From: Moraxellaceae bacterium | GTDB lineage: Bacteria; Pseudomonadota; Gammaproteobacteria; Pseudomonadales; Moraxellaceae | Length of the DNA: 64,000 bases | NCBI GenBank assembly: GCA_030680295.1 | Contig: JAUXVU010000023.1 | Location: forward strand, 682,001 to 746,000 | Direction: 5' to 3' | Shown: positions 46,832-60,795 of the stretch, piece after piece | How the letters are laid out: each line of letters opens with the position of its first letter | Numbering within the stretch: position 1 is the first letter of the stretch | Made by a program: the position numbers and the translations under genes | The notes under the pieces: model-generated | What the model was told of the DNA's origin: nothing | Seen by the model: the letters and a program-made list of their open reading frames with translations, nothing else | Databases searched by the model: none

Positions 46832-47567
46832 ACCCGTGGCACTCATTACCGGTGCAGCTAAGCGTGTTGGGGCTGCCTGCGCGCAACATCTACATGGCTT
46901 GGGTTGGTCTGTCATTATTCACTACAGCCATAGCCAAGCAGACGCCGAAGCCTTAGTTGCTCAGCTCAATGGGCAACGCAGCAATAGCGCCATCGCTATA
47001 GCTGCGAATTTGTCGGCATTAAGTGAGGTCATGTCATTGGCACAACAAGCCAGCACCTGTTTTGGTCGAGTTGATACGCTGATCAACAATGCCTCTAGCT
47101 TTTATCCCACCCCGATTGGTCAGACCACAGAGGCCGACTGGCAGGATTTATTTGCCAGTAATGCACAGGCCCCGTTTTTCCTGGCACAGGCACTAACACC
47201 TATGCTGCGCCAAAGCCCACAAGCCAGTGTGGTTAATCTGATTGATATTCATGCCCGCTTCCCGCTGGCAAATCACACCGTGTATTGCATGGCCAAAGCC
47301 GCGCTCGAAGCAATGACGCGCTCCTTGGCCAAAGAGTTAGCGCCAGAAGTGCGTGTAAACGGAGTTGCGCCGGGTGTAATTGCTTGGCCTGAGGGCGCTG
47401 GCAGCATGAGTGCTGAACAGCAGGCCGACATATTAGCCAGCGTGCCACTAGGCCGCGAAGGTGGCGTGGACGCCATTGCTGAAACCGTTGCGTTTTTAGT
47501 GCAAGGCAGTCGTTATGTCAGCGGGCAAATTATTGCTGTCGATGGTGGTCGTAGCGTTTGGGGCTAA
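46818..47567 (+). CDS. Pteridine reductase-type SDR (FolM-like)
   Basis: A classical SDR of 249 aa with the TGAAKRVG variant of the nucleotide-binding motif (TGX3RXG), typical of pteridine reductases and FolM, and the catalytic YCMAK. Expected to reduce dihydromonapterin or dihydrofolate with NADPH. It starts at 46818 (GAGG upstream), overlapping cca by 14 bp, and lies convergent with folB, another pterin gene, which supports the role. Confidence 0.8.
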   Translation: MAHSEPVALITGAAKRVGAACAQHLHGLGWSVIIHYSHSQADAEALVAQLNGQRSNSAIAIAANLSALSEVMSLAQQASTCFGRVDTLINNASSFYPTPIGQTTEADWQDLFASNAQAPFFLAQALTPMLRQSPQASVVNLIDIHARFPLANHTVYCMAKAALEAMTRSLAKELAPEVRVNGVAPGVIAWPEGAGSMSAEQQADILASVPLGREGGVDAIAETVAFLVQGSRYVSGQIIAVDGGRSVWG

Positions 47568-47570
47568 GGC

Positions 47571-47930
47571 TTAAGCTGGCTTTTGGCCGCGCTCAATTAA
47601 TACACCCACATCCTGCGCACCTTTTACCGCACCCGGTTTGCTAACGCGCAAACGTAACCACGGCACATGGAACTCATCACGCAAAATCAGCCAAATCGAC
47701 TCAGCTAAGCGCTCAACTAACTGATACTCCGCCGCTTCCACATGCGCTTTTAAACGGGTACTTACTGCCTTGTAGTCCAACGCATCGTGAATATCATCAC
47801 TATTGGCAGCAGGCTTAATGTCCCAGGCCATCTCTAAATCTAGGCTTAAGGTCTGGCGTATACGGCGTTCCCACTGGAACATGCCAATCACCGTTTCAAT
47901 GCGAAAGTCGCGTATATAAACAATATCCAC
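47571..47930 (-). CDS. folB: Dihydroneopterin aldolase
   Basis: Folate pathway enzyme (119 aa) that cleaves dihydroneopterin. GTG at 47930 is favoured: GAG sits 6 nt upstream and the product then begins VDIVYIRDFRIETVIG, aligning with the E. coli FolB start. The frame can extend to a TTG at 47954 but that has no ribosome-binding site. Motifs include IGMFQWERR and a C-terminal LRVSKPGAV. Divergent from plsY. Confidence 0.93.
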   Translation of the reverse strand: MDIVYIRDFRIETVIGMFQWERRIRQTLSLDLEMAWDIKPAANSDDIHDALDYKAVSTRLKAHVEAAEYQLVERLAESIWLILRDEFHVPWLRLRVSKPGAVKGAQDVGVLIERGQKPA

Positions 47931-47961
47931 TGTCGTCTCGTCGTTTGCCGCCAAGGCAGCT

Positions 47962-47980
47962 AGAATGGAGCCACCATTCT
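47962..47980. promoter_or_regulatory. Inverted repeat between folB and plsY
   Basis: AGAATGG and CCATTCT form a 7-bp inverted repeat with a 5-nt spacer, between the divergent starts. It contains a TAGAAT hexamer that could serve as a -10, but no good -35 was found. Confidence 0.3.
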
Positions 47981-47997
47981 AATACCAAGGACACCTC

Positions 47998-48591
47998 ATG
48001 AGCCCAGACTTGTTGGCCATCTTGGCATTAATTATCGCCTATTTGATGGGCTCGATCTCCAGCGCCATCATCATCTGCCGTGTCATGGGCCTGCCCGACC
48101 CGCGCAGTGATGGCTCAAACAATCCGGGCACAACCAATGTGCTGCGTATCGGTGGCAAGCTGCCGGCACTGCTGACACTCACCGGTGATGTGCTGAAAGG
48201 GGTTATTCCGGTCATGATAGGCCGGGAAATGGGCCTAGATGCCATGCTGCTAAGCGCCATTGGTTTTGCCGCGTTTATTGGCCACCTTTACCCGATTTTC
48301 TTCCGCTTTGAAGGCGGCAAGGGTGTCGCCACCGCATTGGGTGTGTTGATTGCGCTGCACTGGATGTTAGGCCTTACCGTCTTGGCCATTTGGTTACTGG
48401 CTTTTGCCATCACCCGCATTTCATCCGTAGGTGCCATAGCCGCTTTCAGCGCCGCACCTTTTTTAGCGCATTATTTATGGATGCCCGACGGCATGCTCGG
48501 CATTGCGGGCATGAGCATCTTGTTGCTAGCAAGACATAAAGAAAATATGAAAGCGTTGATTGAAGGCCGCGAGCGTCGCTTTAAACGCTAA
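47998..48591 (+). CDS. plsY: Acyl-phosphate:glycerol-3-phosphate acyltransferase PlsY
   Basis: Integral membrane enzyme that starts phospholipid synthesis by acylating glycerol 3-phosphate from acyl-phosphate. The 197-aa protein has about five hydrophobic spans and the conserved loops GSISSA, DPRSDGSNNPGTTN and FRFEGGKGVAT. AAGGA precedes the ATG. Confidence 0.95.
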   Translation: MSPDLLAILALIIAYLMGSISSAIIICRVMGLPDPRSDGSNNPGTTNVLRIGGKLPALLTLTGDVLKGVIPVMIGREMGLDAMLLSAIGFAAFIGHLYPIFFRFEGGKGVATALGVLIALHWMLGLTVLAIWLLAFAITRISSVGAIAAFSAAPFLAHYLWMPDGMLGIAGMSILLLARHKENMKALIEGRERRFKR

Positions 48592-48604
48592 ACAACATGG
48601 CGGC

Positions 48605-49618
48605 CTAAACAGCTGCCAGCTCTGTCATTGGCCAGCGCGCCCTAACAGTTACGACCAAATCGACCGACTCGCCAGCAACCAAACGCTGTGCGCCAGCAAA
48701 GGCAATCATGGCACCGTTATCGGTACAAAATGCCGGGGCGGGGTAATACGCCTCACCACCAATCGCCTGTAGCCGCTCAGCCAAGACCTGACGCAGACGT
48801 TTGTTCGCGCTAACGCCGCCGGCCAACACCAAACGCTTTAGGCCTGTTTGCTGCAGTGCCCGCAGACATTTACGCAACAAGGTATCCACCACCGCATCTT
48901 CGAAGCTGGCACAAATATCCGCCAAACGATTTGGGTAGTCAGGTGTTTGATCACGCGCCGTTAATACCGCCGTTTTTAAGCCGCTAAAGGAAAAGTCCAA
49001 GCCAGGACGATCCAACATGGGGCGGGGAAACTTAAAAGCCTTTGCATCACCTTGTTGTGCCCACTTCGCCACTTGCGGCCCACCGGGGTAGTCCAGCCCC
49101 AACATTTTCGCGACCTTATCAAAGGCCTCACCAGCTGCATCATCAATCGACTCACCCAGCAACTCATAACGACCAATGCCGTCAACACGCATTAACTGGG
49201 TATGGCCACCCGACACCAACAGCGCCACAAAAGGAAACGCTGGTGGTTTAGGCTCCAATAAAGGTGCTAACAAATGCCCTTCCATATGATGCACACCCAC
49301 TGCTGGCAACGACCACGCATAGGCCAATGAGCGGGCAAACATGGCACCTGTCAACAAAGCACCGGCTAACCCTGGCCCAGCTGTGTAGGCAATGCCTGTG
49401 AGCTGATCAGCAGCGGTATTAGCCTCTGCCATTACCTCACGCACCAACGGCACCATACGGCGAATATGGTCGCGTGAGGCTAGCTCCGGCACCACACCAC
49501 CATAATCAATATGCATGGCAATTTGACTATGCAAACGATGCGCTAAAAGACCGTGTTCGGTGTCATAAATTGCCACGCCGGTTTCATCACAGGATGTTTC
49601 GATGCCTAGCACACGCAT
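48605..49618 (-). CDS. tsaD: tRNA t6A37 threonylcarbamoyltransferase TsaD
   Basis: Catalytic subunit of t6A synthesis at A37 of ANN-decoding tRNAs. ATG at 49618 (GAG 7 nt upstream) gives 337 aa starting [14 protein letters not shown]. The metal site HMEGHL and the glycoprotease-type GGHTQL and LAGGVSANK motifs are present. Divergent from rpsU, as in most gammaproteobacteria. Confidence 0.97.
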   Translation of the reverse strand: MRVLGIETSCDETGVAIYDTEHGLLAHRLHSQIAMHIDYGGVVPELASRDHIRRMVPLVREVMAEANTAADQLTGIAYTAGPGLAGALLTGAMFARSLAYAWSLPAVGVHHMEGHLLAPLLEPKPPAFPFVALLVSGGHTQLMRVDGIGRYELLGESIDDAAGEAFDKVAKMLGLDYPGGPQVAKWAQQGDAKAFKFPRPMLDRPGLDFSFSGLKTAVLTARDQTPDYPNRLADICASFEDAVVDTLLRKCLRALQQTGLKRLVLAGGVSANKRLRQVLAERLQAIGGEAYYPAPAFCTDNGAMIAFAGAQRLVAGESVDLVVTVRARWPMTELAAV

Positions 49619-49679
49619 GCATAAACTCACTTATCAGCACGTTTAAAAGTGCGACATTGTAGCGGTTACGCAAGAAGAT

Positions 49680-49708
49680 TTGCCATTCCGTTCAGTTCTC
49701 GTTAAAAT
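49680..49708 (+). promoter_or_regulatory. Promoter of rpsU-yqeY-dnaG-rpoD
   Basis: TTGCCA (49680-49685), a 17-nt spacer and TAAAAT (49703-49708) form a good sigma-70 promoter about 52 nt before the rpsU start. Confidence 0.7.
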
Positions 49709-49759
49709 CCGCGCCCCATGCCTCGTGGCATACCGAATTTCGACGATAGGTGAGCATTC

Positions 49760-49975
49760 ATGCCCCAAGTTAAAGTAAAAGAAGGTGAACCATTTGACGT
49801 CGCACTGCGTCGTTTCAAGCGCTCATGTGAAAAAGCCGGTCTGTTAGCCGACGTTCGTAAGCGCGAGTTCTACGAAAAGCCAACGCAAATGCGTAAGCGC
49901 AAAGCTGCTGCTGCTGTTAAGCGTCACGCCAAAAAGGTACAACGCGAGTCTGTTAAGACCGTTCGTCTGTATTAA
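49760..49975 (+). CDS. rpsU: 30S ribosomal protein S21
   Basis: Small-subunit protein of 71 aa. N-terminal [18 protein letters not shown] and the basic C-terminus are typical. GGTGAG precedes the ATG. First gene of the macromolecular synthesis operon; a terminator lies 12 nt downstream, likely letting only part of the transcripts reach dnaG and rpoD. Confidence 0.97.
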   Translation: MPQVKVKEGEPFDVALRRFKRSCEKAGLLADVRKREFYEKPTQMRKRKAAAAVKRHAKKVQRESVKTVRLY

Positions 49976-49987
49976 TGTGTGTCTTGC

Positions 49988-50011
49988 AAAAAGCCCCACT
50001 TGGGGCTTTTT
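49988..50011 (+). terminator. Terminator after rpsU
   Basis: Stem AAAAAGCCCC / GGGGCTTTTT with an ACTT loop and a T run. It resembles the partial terminator between rpsU and dnaG in E. coli, which lowers primase expression. Confidence 0.9.
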
Positions 50012-50045
50012 GTGCTTGTCGCACGTCTAGTCAAAGGTGAACACC

Positions 50046-50489
50046 ATGTCGTTAAAGCACCGCCTAACCGAAGCCATGAAAGACGCTATGCGCGCCAAAG
50101 ACAGTGAGCGTCTTGGTGTTATTCGCATGGCTTTAGCTGCTTTTAAGCAAATTGAAGTCGATGAGCGCGTTGAAGTTGATGAAGCGCGTGGACTGGCCAT
50201 CATGGAAAAGCTGGTGAAACAACGCCGTGAGTCTGCCAATGCCTATGAGCAGGCCGGCCGTGACGATTTGGCACAGCGTGAAATCTTGGAGATCTCTGTT
50301 CTTCAAGCGTTTTTGCCTACGCCACTGACCGCTAATGAGCTAGAGGCGATTGTGTCCGCAGCCATTGCAGAAGCGGGCGCTACCAGCGCACGTGACATGG
50401 GCAAAGTGATGAACTTAATTCGCCCCATGGTGGCTGGTCGTGCTGATGTTGGCGCACTGTCGCAGCAAGTCAAAGCGCGGCTAAGTTAG
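50046..50489 (+). CDS. GatB/YqeY-domain protein
   Basis: A 147-aa YqeY-type protein with the C-terminal helical domain of GatB/E. ATG at 50046 is chosen over the in-frame GTG at 50037 because AAAGGTGA sits 5 nt upstream. Contains VKQRRESANAYEQAGRDDLA and RDMGKVMNLI, typical of the family. Its function is unsettled; its place between rpsU and dnaG is common in Pseudomonas relatives. Confidence 0.93.
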   Translation: MSLKHRLTEAMKDAMRAKDSERLGVIRMALAAFKQIEVDERVEVDEARGLAIMEKLVKQRRESANAYEQAGRDDLAQREILEISVLQAFLPTPLTANELEAIVSAAIAEAGATSARDMGKVMNLIRPMVAGRADVGALSQQVKARLS

Positions 50490-50514
50490 GCGCTTGGTTA
50501 AGCCTTTGCTGCAT

Positions 50515-50538
50515 TGCGCCGTTGCAGCCAACGGCGCA
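50515..50538 (+). other. GC-rich hairpin between yqeY and dnaG
   Basis: A perfect 10-bp stem (TGCGCCGTTG / CAACGGCGCA) with a CAGC loop, 26 nt after the yqeY stop. No adjacent T run, but a run of seven T lies about 22 nt further. It may be an RNA processing or pausing site in the operon. Confidence 0.55.
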
Positions 50539-50581
50539 GTCGCGCAAACTGCAGTTCTGTTTTTTTCTCATGTGAGCCGTC

Positions 50582-52429
50582 ATGGCTGAAGGTCGCATTC
50601 CGCAGTCGTTTATCGATGATGTGCTATTACGCACAGACATCGTTGATGTCATTGATGCTCGCGTCAAACTTAAGCGCGCCGGCAAAAATTACAGCGCCTG
50701 CTGCCCTTTCCACCAAGAAAAAACACCGTCATTTACGGTTAACCGTGAAAAGCAGTTTTATTACTGCTTTGGCTGTGGCGCCAGCGGCAATGCCCTCAGC
50801 TTTTTGCTAGAGCATGATCGGCTCGACTTTATTGACGGCCTAAAACAATTGGCCAGCAACGTTGGCCTATCACTGCCAGAAACACGCAGCAGCAATGTTC
50901 CTGCCGCGCCGTCACAGCAGCCGCTATACGACGCGCTGGAGAAGGCCGCTCACTTTTATGAGCAGCAACTACGTACACACAAGCAGCGCAACAGCGCCGT
51001 TACGTACCTTAAAAAGCGCGGACTCACTGGCAAGCTGGCACAGCATTTTCGCATTGGTTACGCACCACCCGGCTGGGATAATTTGCTACAGACCTTAGGC
51101 CTTGAGGCGGATCAAAAACAACTTTTGCTGCAGGCCGGCCTGCTGATTCACCACGAAGAGCGCAACAGCTTTTATGACGCCCTTCGCGACCGTGTCATTT
51201 TTCCAATTCGAGATTTTCGCGGACGGGTGATTGCCTTTGGTGGTCGTGTACTCGGTGATGACAAACCTAAATATTTAAATTCGCCCGAATCAACTGTATT
51301 TCATAAAGGCCGTGAGCTTTATGGTCTGTATGAAGCTAAACAAAGCGGCAAATTAAGCCGGCTGATTGTGGTTGAAGGTTATATGGATGTGGTGGCCTTA
51401 GCTCAGCACGGCATCCATGAAGCCGTGGCCACCCTTGGTACCGCCACCAGCACCGCCCACGTTGAACGCATGCTGCGCGTGGTTAATGACATTATTTTTT
51501 GCTTTGATGGCGATGATGCGGGTCGTCGTGCTGCTTGGCGGGCGCTAGAAAATGCCCTGCCAATGGTGGGTGATGACGTGAATTTGCGCTTCTTGTTTTT
51601 GCCTGAAGGTGAAGACCCAGACTCCTTAGTTCGTCGTGAAGGTGCTGATTTATTTCGTGCACGAATGCAGGCAGATGCCATTACCTTAACCGAACTACTT
51701 TTCACCCACTTAAGCGAAGACTTGGACTTAAGCACACTGGAAGGTCGCTCCCGTTTAGCCAGTACATCACTGCCGCTTATTGCGCAAATGCCTGACAGCT
51801 TATTTCGCAGCTTAGTTATTCAGTCATTAAGTGAGCGCACGCAACTTAGCCAAGACTTGATTAATTCACAGCTGATGATTGCCGCCAGCAAGCCCAAACC
51901 GCCGACTGAGCCACAACCAGCACCTAATCAAGCCAGCCGTAATGAAACTGAGCGAAAGAGTTTTCAGCGCGTACCTAGCCAGCGCCCAGAGCGGCCGCGA
52001 CTACGCACGCTTTCAGCTCAGGTTATTGCCTTGATTTTGCGCCAACCCGAACTGGTTGCCCGCTGGCGTGAAGATATGTATCGCGGCTTAGCGGACGAGT
52101 TCACGCCACTGTTGTTGCGCTTGCGCGATGACATCAGCGCCAATCCACAACTCAGTCTTGCAGCAATTTTGGGGCGATGGCATGGTACCGAGCAAGGTGA
52201 TGCATTAGCCACCATTGCTGCCACCGACTTGCTGCCCAGTCATGAACAGCCGGAATTAGAAGTGGTCGACATTGAGCATCAACTAAATCTGCGTGCACTG
52301 CAGGCAGAGCTCGACATACTCACTGAGCAACTTCGGCAAACACCTGATCACCAGACTTTGCAGGCCATTAGCGCCTGCCAACGTAAAATCCACACACTGC
52401 AGCAGACGCGTCGTCGACCGACGAGTTAA
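50582..52429 (+). CDS. dnaG: DNA primase DnaG
   Basis: Makes RNA primers for DNA replication. The 615-aa protein has a CHC2 zinc finger (CPFHQEKTPSF, then CFGCGASGN), a TOPRIM domain (VVEGYMDVVAL, FDGDDAGRRA) and a C-terminal helicase-binding region after about residue 430. The ribosome-binding site is weak, which fits low expression. Lies upstream of rpoD, separated by about 80 nt. Confidence 0.97.
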   Translation: MAEGRIPQSFIDDVLLRTDIVDVIDARVKLKRAGKNYSACCPFHQEKTPSFTVNREKQFYYCFGCGASGNALSFLLEHDRLDFIDGLKQLASNVGLSLPETRSSNVPAAPSQQPLYDALEKAAHFYEQQLRTHKQRNSAVTYLKKRGLTGKLAQHFRIGYAPPGWDNLLQTLGLEADQKQLLLQAGLLIHHEERNSFYDALRDRVIFPIRDFRGRVIAFGGRVLGDDKPKYLNSPESTVFHKGRELYGLYEAKQSGKLSRLIVVEGYMDVVALAQHGIHEAVATLGTATSTAHVERMLRVVNDIIFCFDGDDAGRRAAWRALENALPMVGDDVNLRFLFLPEGEDPDSLVRREGADLFRARMQADAITLTELLFTHLSEDLDLSTLEGRSRLASTSLPLIAQMPDSLFRSLVIQSLSERTQLSQDLINSQLMIAASKPKPPTEPQPAPNQASRNETERKSFQRVPSQRPERPRLRTLSAQVIALILRQPELVARWREDMYRGLADEFTPLLLRLRDDISANPQLSLAAILGRWHGTEQGDALATIAATDLLPSHEQPELEVVDIEHQLNLRALQAELDILTEQLRQTPDHQTLQAISACQRKIHTLQQTRRRPTS

Positions 52430-52468
52430 TCGCTGAGTGTCCATCTGTCTTTATTCGCGCAAGGCGGT

Positions 52469-52474
52469 TATAAT
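52469..52474 (+). promoter_or_regulatory. Candidate internal promoter for rpoD
   Basis: A perfect TATAAT -10 lies 37 nt before the rpoD start, but the matching -35 position (TGTCTT) is poor. An internal rpoD promoter is known in enterics; here it is only a candidate. Confidence 0.4.
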
Positions 52475-52510
52475 TCCGCTCTTGTTTTGCACAGCTTGCA
52501 TGGGGTCCGC

Positions 52511-54442
52511 ATGAGCAACAAACCGCACGATACGTCGATCGAGGATCCGTCTGACGACCAAGGCAACGAGCCAATCAGCAAAGAGCACCGTAACTCACTG
52601 CTTGCCACGCTGATTGCGCGCGGCAAAGAGCAAGGCTTTTTGACCTTTGGCGACGTCAACGATCACCTGCCAGAATCAGTCACAGAAAGCGAACAAATCG
52701 ACGACATCATTCAGATGCTCAACGACCTCGGCATTCCGGTGCACGAACGCGCGCCTGAAGCCGACGAAATGATGCGCGAAGAAACCCCAGAAGCCAGTGA
52801 TGATGACTTGGCTGCTGAGGAAGCTGCCGCCGTTTTGGCGTCCGTTGAAAATGAGCCTGGCCGCACCACCGACCCTGTCCGCATGTATATGCGTGAAATG
52901 GGCACCGTTGAATTGCTGACCCGTGAAGGCGAAATTGCCATCGCCAAACGCATTGAAGATGGCATTCGTGATGTGCTCAACGCCATGGCTTACTGGCCAG
53001 GCGCTGTTGATTTGCTGATTAATGAATTTGATGCAGTTGAAGCAGGCGAGCGTCGTTTAGCTGATGTATTAGTTGGCTTTTTAGATCCAGATGACGATGG
53101 CGCCAGCGTGCCAGCCGTTGTAGATGATGAAGCGGCAATTGCTGTTACAACCAAAGCCAAAGACGACAGCAACGATGACGACGAAGATGATGCCGACGGG
53201 GATGGCGATGATGACGAAGCTGACACTGGCTTAGACATCGAGCTTGTTCGCACACGCATCAATGATTTACGTGCTCAATACCAGTTAGTCGATGCTGCCA
53301 AAGCAACTCAAGGCATGCACAGCAAAGTCTGGCAAAAGCATATGGTGGTCATGGCCGAACAGTTCATGATCTTTAAGCTGACACCGCGTATTTATGACGC
53401 TATTGCCGACCATATTCGTTCTACTGTTTCTAATGTTCGTGCCCAAGAGCGCACCATTATGATTGGTTGTGTGCGTCGTGCCGGCATGGATCGCGCCACG
53501 TTCTTAGCCGACTTCCCTGGCAATGAAACTAACTTGTTATGGCTAGATGAAGAGTTAGAGCGCCGTAAAACATTAGCCAAAGGCTTGGAAGCGCAACGCG
53601 AAGACATTATTCGAGCACAACAACGCCTGATTGATATTGAAACCGATCACGTGTTGTCAGTCGCTGATATCAAAGACATTAGCCGCCGCGTTAGTGTGGG
53701 CGAGGCCAAAGCTCGTCGCGCTAAAAAGGAAATGGTTGAGGCCAACCTGCGTTTGGTTATTTCGATTGCCAAAAAATACACCAACCGTGGCCTGCAATTC
53801 TTGGACTTAATCCAAGAAGGCAATATCGGCCTAATGAAAGCGGTTGATAAGTTTGAATACCGTCGCGGCTTTAAGTTCTCGACTTATGCCACTTGGTGGA
53901 TTCGTCAGGCCATTACCCGCTCGATTGCTGACCAAGCTCGCACCATTCGTATTCCGGTACACATGATTGAGACCATTAACAAACTCAATCGTGTATCGCG
54001 TCAGATGCTGCAAGAAATGGGACGCGAACCCACACCGGAAGAGTTGGGCGAACGCTTAGAAATGCCGGAAGACAAAGTACGTAAAGTGCTGAAAATTGCC
54101 AAAGAGCCTATCTCGATGGAGACGCCAATTGGTGATGATGAAGACAGCCACTTAGGTGACTTTATTGAAGACACGCTGGCCGTGTCACCGATTGATGCCG
54201 CGACATCAGAAGGCTTACGTGAAGCCACTCGTGAAGTGTTAGAAAACTTAACACCACGTGAAGCAAAGGTTCTGCGTATGCGTTTTGGTATCGAAATGAA
54301 TACCGACCATACACTGGAAGAAGTTGGCAAACAATTTGACGTAACTCGTGAGCGCATTCGTCAGATTGAAGCTAAAGCCTTGCGCAAACTGCGCCACCCT
54401 AGTCGATCGGAGCATTTACGTTCTTTCCTAGACAGTGAATAA
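52511..54442 (+). CDS. rpoD: RNA polymerase primary sigma factor RpoD (sigma-70)
   Basis: Housekeeping sigma factor. Start at 52511 gives 643 aa. Domains: region 1.1 near the N-terminus, region 1.2 ([11 protein letters not shown]), a non-conserved region with an acidic stretch near residues 220-245, region 2 ([29 protein letters not shown]), region 3 and region 4 ([14 protein letters not shown], the helix-turn-helix [14 protein letters not shown]). Last gene of the operon, followed by a strong terminator. Confidence 0.97.
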   Translation: MSNKPHDTSIEDPSDDQGNEPISKEHRNSLLATLIARGKEQGFLTFGDVNDHLPESVTESEQIDDIIQMLNDLGIPVHERAPEADEMMREETPEASDDDLAAEEAAAVLASVENEPGRTTDPVRMYMREMGTVELLTREGEIAIAKRIEDGIRDVLNAMAYWPGAVDLLINEFDAVEAGERRLADVLVGFLDPDDDGASVPAVVDDEAAIAVTTKAKDDSNDDDEDDADGDGDDDEADTGLDIELVRTRINDLRAQYQLVDAAKATQGMHSKVWQKHMVVMAEQFMIFKLTPRIYDAIADHIRSTVSNVRAQERTIMIGCVRRAGMDRATFLADFPGNETNLLWLDEELERRKTLAKGLEAQREDIIRAQQRLIDIETDHVLSVADIKDISRRVSVGEAKARRAKKEMVEANLRLVISIAKKYTNRGLQFLDLIQEGNIGLMKAVDKFEYRRGFKFSTYATWWIRQAITRSIADQARTIRIPVHMIETINKLNRVSRQMLQEMGREPTPEELGERLEMPEDKVRKVLKIAKEPISMETPIGDDEDSHLGDFIEDTLAVSPIDAATSEGLREATREVLENLTPREAKVLRMRFGIEMNTDHTLEEVGKQFDVTRERIRQIEAKALRKLRHPSRSEHLRSFLDSE

Positions 54443-54453
54443 CTTGTCGACAT

Positions 54454-54484
54454 AAAAAAAGGGCTCATCAGAGCCCTTTTTTTT
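54454..54484. terminator. Terminator between rpoD and the convergent SDR
   Basis: Stem AAAAAAAGGGCTC / GAGCCCTTTTTTT with an ATCA loop, working on both strands for rpoD (+) and the SDR (-). Confidence 0.92.
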
Positions 54485-54500
54485 CACCCTACAAAAACCA

Positions 54501-55328
54501 TTACTTCATGGTTTTTGTGCTTAATGCCACTAGCTTTTGGTAGCTGGATGGCAGAATACGCGCCATCAGATCCAGCACTTTGGCGTCGTTACCAATCAGC
54601 AAACGACGCTGGTTTTTCTCAACGGCACGAATCATTTGTGCGGCAGCATCATCAGCTGTAGTACGGAATAACTTCTCGAACTTATCGGTTGAGTTCACAC
54701 TCATACCTAAGTTTTCGACTGATTTATCCATACGAGCTGCTTTAGCAATATTGGTTTTAATGCCGCCGGGATGCACGGAAGTGGCGCTGACATTAACTTT
54801 TTCCAGTTCAAGCTCTTGGCGCAGCGCTTCGGTGAAACCACGCACAGCAAACTTAGAGGCGTTGTAAGCACTCTGTGATGGCACGGCAATCAAACCAAAC
54901 AGGCTAGATGTATTGATGATATGACCTTCACCCGCTTGCTTCAGGTACGGCAGGAATGCTTTGGTACCATGTACCACACCCCAGAAGTTGATATTCATTA
55001 CCCATTCAAAGTCTTCGTAGCTACCGCCATCAACGCTGCTACCCAAGGCCACACCTGCGTTATTAAAAATCAGGTTAACCTTGCCATGGTCGGCAACCAC
55101 TTTATCGGCCCAAGCAAATACGTCGTCCTTATTGGCAACATCCAAGCGTTGTGAAGTCACTTTAACGCCGCTGTCTGCGACTAAACGAACGGTTTCCGCC
55201 AGCCCTGCTTCATTAACATCACTCAAAGCTAAATGGCAGCCACGCTTGGCCAACAAAACAGCCAATGAGCGACCCATGCCTGATCCGGCACCCGTGATTG
55301 CAGCAACTTTATCGGTAAAATTTTTCAT
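54501..55328 (-). CDS. Short-chain dehydrogenase/reductase
   Basis: A 275-aa classical SDR with TGAGSGMGRS for NAD(P) binding, NNAGVAL, and the catalytic YNASK. Resembles Moraxellaceae SDRs of unknown substrate. ATG at 55328 is favoured over the upstream frame as the protein then starts MKNFTDKVAAITG. It is 64 nt downstream of metR on the same strand, which does not suggest a shared role. Confidence 0.88.
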   Translation of the reverse strand: MKNFTDKVAAITGAGSGMGRSLAVLLAKRGCHLALSDVNEAGLAETVRLVADSGVKVTSQRLDVANKDDVFAWADKVVADHGKVNLIFNNAGVALGSSVDGGSYEDFEWVMNINFWGVVHGTKAFLPYLKQAGEGHIINTSSLFGLIAVPSQSAYNASKFAVRGFTEALRQELELEKVNVSATSVHPGGIKTNIAKAARMDKSVENLGMSVNSTDKFEKLFRTTADDAAAQMIRAVEKNQRRLLIGNDAKVLDLMARILPSSYQKLVALSTKTMK

Positions 55329-55392
55329 AGAGTTATCCAGTAATATGACAGCGACGGATGGCAGGTTATATGTGACAACGCGTCTTGTCAAC

Positions 55393-56325
55393 TCACTTTG
55401 ACGCGGCAGTCATGATTGACTTTACACCGACTGGTAATCGCAAACAGCCTTCTTGGATAATTCGCTGCAGCTCTTGGACATACGGTAATTCTGCATCTGC
55501 TTCGCGCACAGCAGCATACAAGGTGCACCAAACCCCGCTTTCACCTAAAGCTCGTGTCTTCACCCATTGTTTAGCGACAAACTCTGCAGCTGCCCATGCA
55601 GGTAATGCACACACGCCACGCCCGCTGGCAACTAACTGCACCATCATCATGGTTAACTCGGTATAACGACGCTGACTGGGCATCACACCGGCTGGTGTTA
55701 GGAAATTCTTCACAATATCCAAGCGGTCATCATCCACCGGATAACTAATCAATGTTTCAGGCACTAAGTCATCTGGATAAATAACGGCCTTTTCATTGAG
55801 TGGATGATCAACCCCTAAGACTAAAACTGACTCATAGTGAAATAGTGGCAAATACACCAAACCACTTAGCTGACTCGGATTTGACGTCACCACCCAATCC
55901 AGTTGGCCATCAAGCACATCGGCCTGGGCATCACCCTGAAAACCACTCTGAAAGTCCAGCTCAACTTCGGGCCAGTGTCGACGAAAGGCATTGAGTGCAG
56001 GCATTAACCAATCAAAACAGCTGTGACACTCCATGGCCATATTCAGCCGCCCACTTTGCCCACGCTGCAACTTACGGATATCGCGCTCAGCCGCCTGCAT
56101 CAGCGGCAACACTTCATCAGCCAAGGCCAATAGCCTCGCGCCCATTAAGGAAAACTGCGGCGGTTTGGACTTACGCACAAATACCGGTGCCTCTAACCAC
56201 TCCTCTAATTCGCGCAACTGATGCGACAGGGCTGACTGCGTTAAATGCAGCTGTTCAGCAGCGGCTGACACCGAACCAAACTGCTCAATGGCCTTTAGCG
56301 TTTTTAATTGGCGCAAATCAATCAT
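55393..56325 (-). CDS. metR: LysR-family regulator of methionine genes (MetR)
   Basis: LysR-type regulator, 310 aa. Helix-turn-helix in residues 1-60 (SVSAAAEQLHLTQSALSHQ) and a substrate-binding domain for an effector, by family homocysteine. It is divergent from metE, the classic metR/metE arrangement. Region MAMECHSCFDW resembles MetR. Confidence 0.93.
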   Translation of the reverse strand: MIDLRQLKTLKAIEQFGSVSAAAEQLHLTQSALSHQLRELEEWLEAPVFVRKSKPPQFSLMGARLLALADEVLPLMQAAERDIRKLQRGQSGRLNMAMECHSCFDWLMPALNAFRRHWPEVELDFQSGFQGDAQADVLDGQLDWVVTSNPSQLSGLVYLPLFHYESVLVLGVDHPLNEKAVIYPDDLVPETLISYPVDDDRLDIVKNFLTPAGVMPSQRRYTELTMMMVQLVASGRGVCALPAWAAAEFVAKQWVKTRALGESGVWCTLYAAVREADAELPYVQELQRIIQEGCLRLPVGVKSIMTAASK

Positions 56326-56358
56326 CAGAGCTGCTCTAGGTTATTCATTGCCACAAAC

Positions 56359-56373
56359 ATTAGCATAACTAAT
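56359..56373. promoter_or_regulatory. LysR-type operator candidate between metR and metE
   Basis: ATTAG-CATAA-CTAAT is a 5-bp inverted repeat with 5-nt spacer and fits T-N11-A. It lies in the 127-bp divergent gap. Confidence 0.5.
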
Positions 56374-56390
56374 CATTTTTGTTAAAAAAA

Positions 56391-56403
56391 TGAGTTTGAT
56401 TCA
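56391..56403. promoter_or_regulatory. MetR-box-like site upstream of metE
   Basis: TGAG-N5-TTCA matches the E. coli MetR motif TGAA-N5-TTCA with one mismatch, about 50 bp before the metE start. Confidence 0.55.
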
Positions 56404-56452
56404 ACTTAACGCCTTATTCACACTGCAAGCCTTAATGAATGAGGAGTGAGTT

Positions 56453-60790
<4,338 letters not shown>

Positions 60791-60795
60791 CTATA

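Noticed and set aside
53160-53250. Acidic low-complexity stretch in rpoD as an insertion
   Set aside because: Acidic tracts are common in the non-conserved region of primary sigma factors; not unusual.
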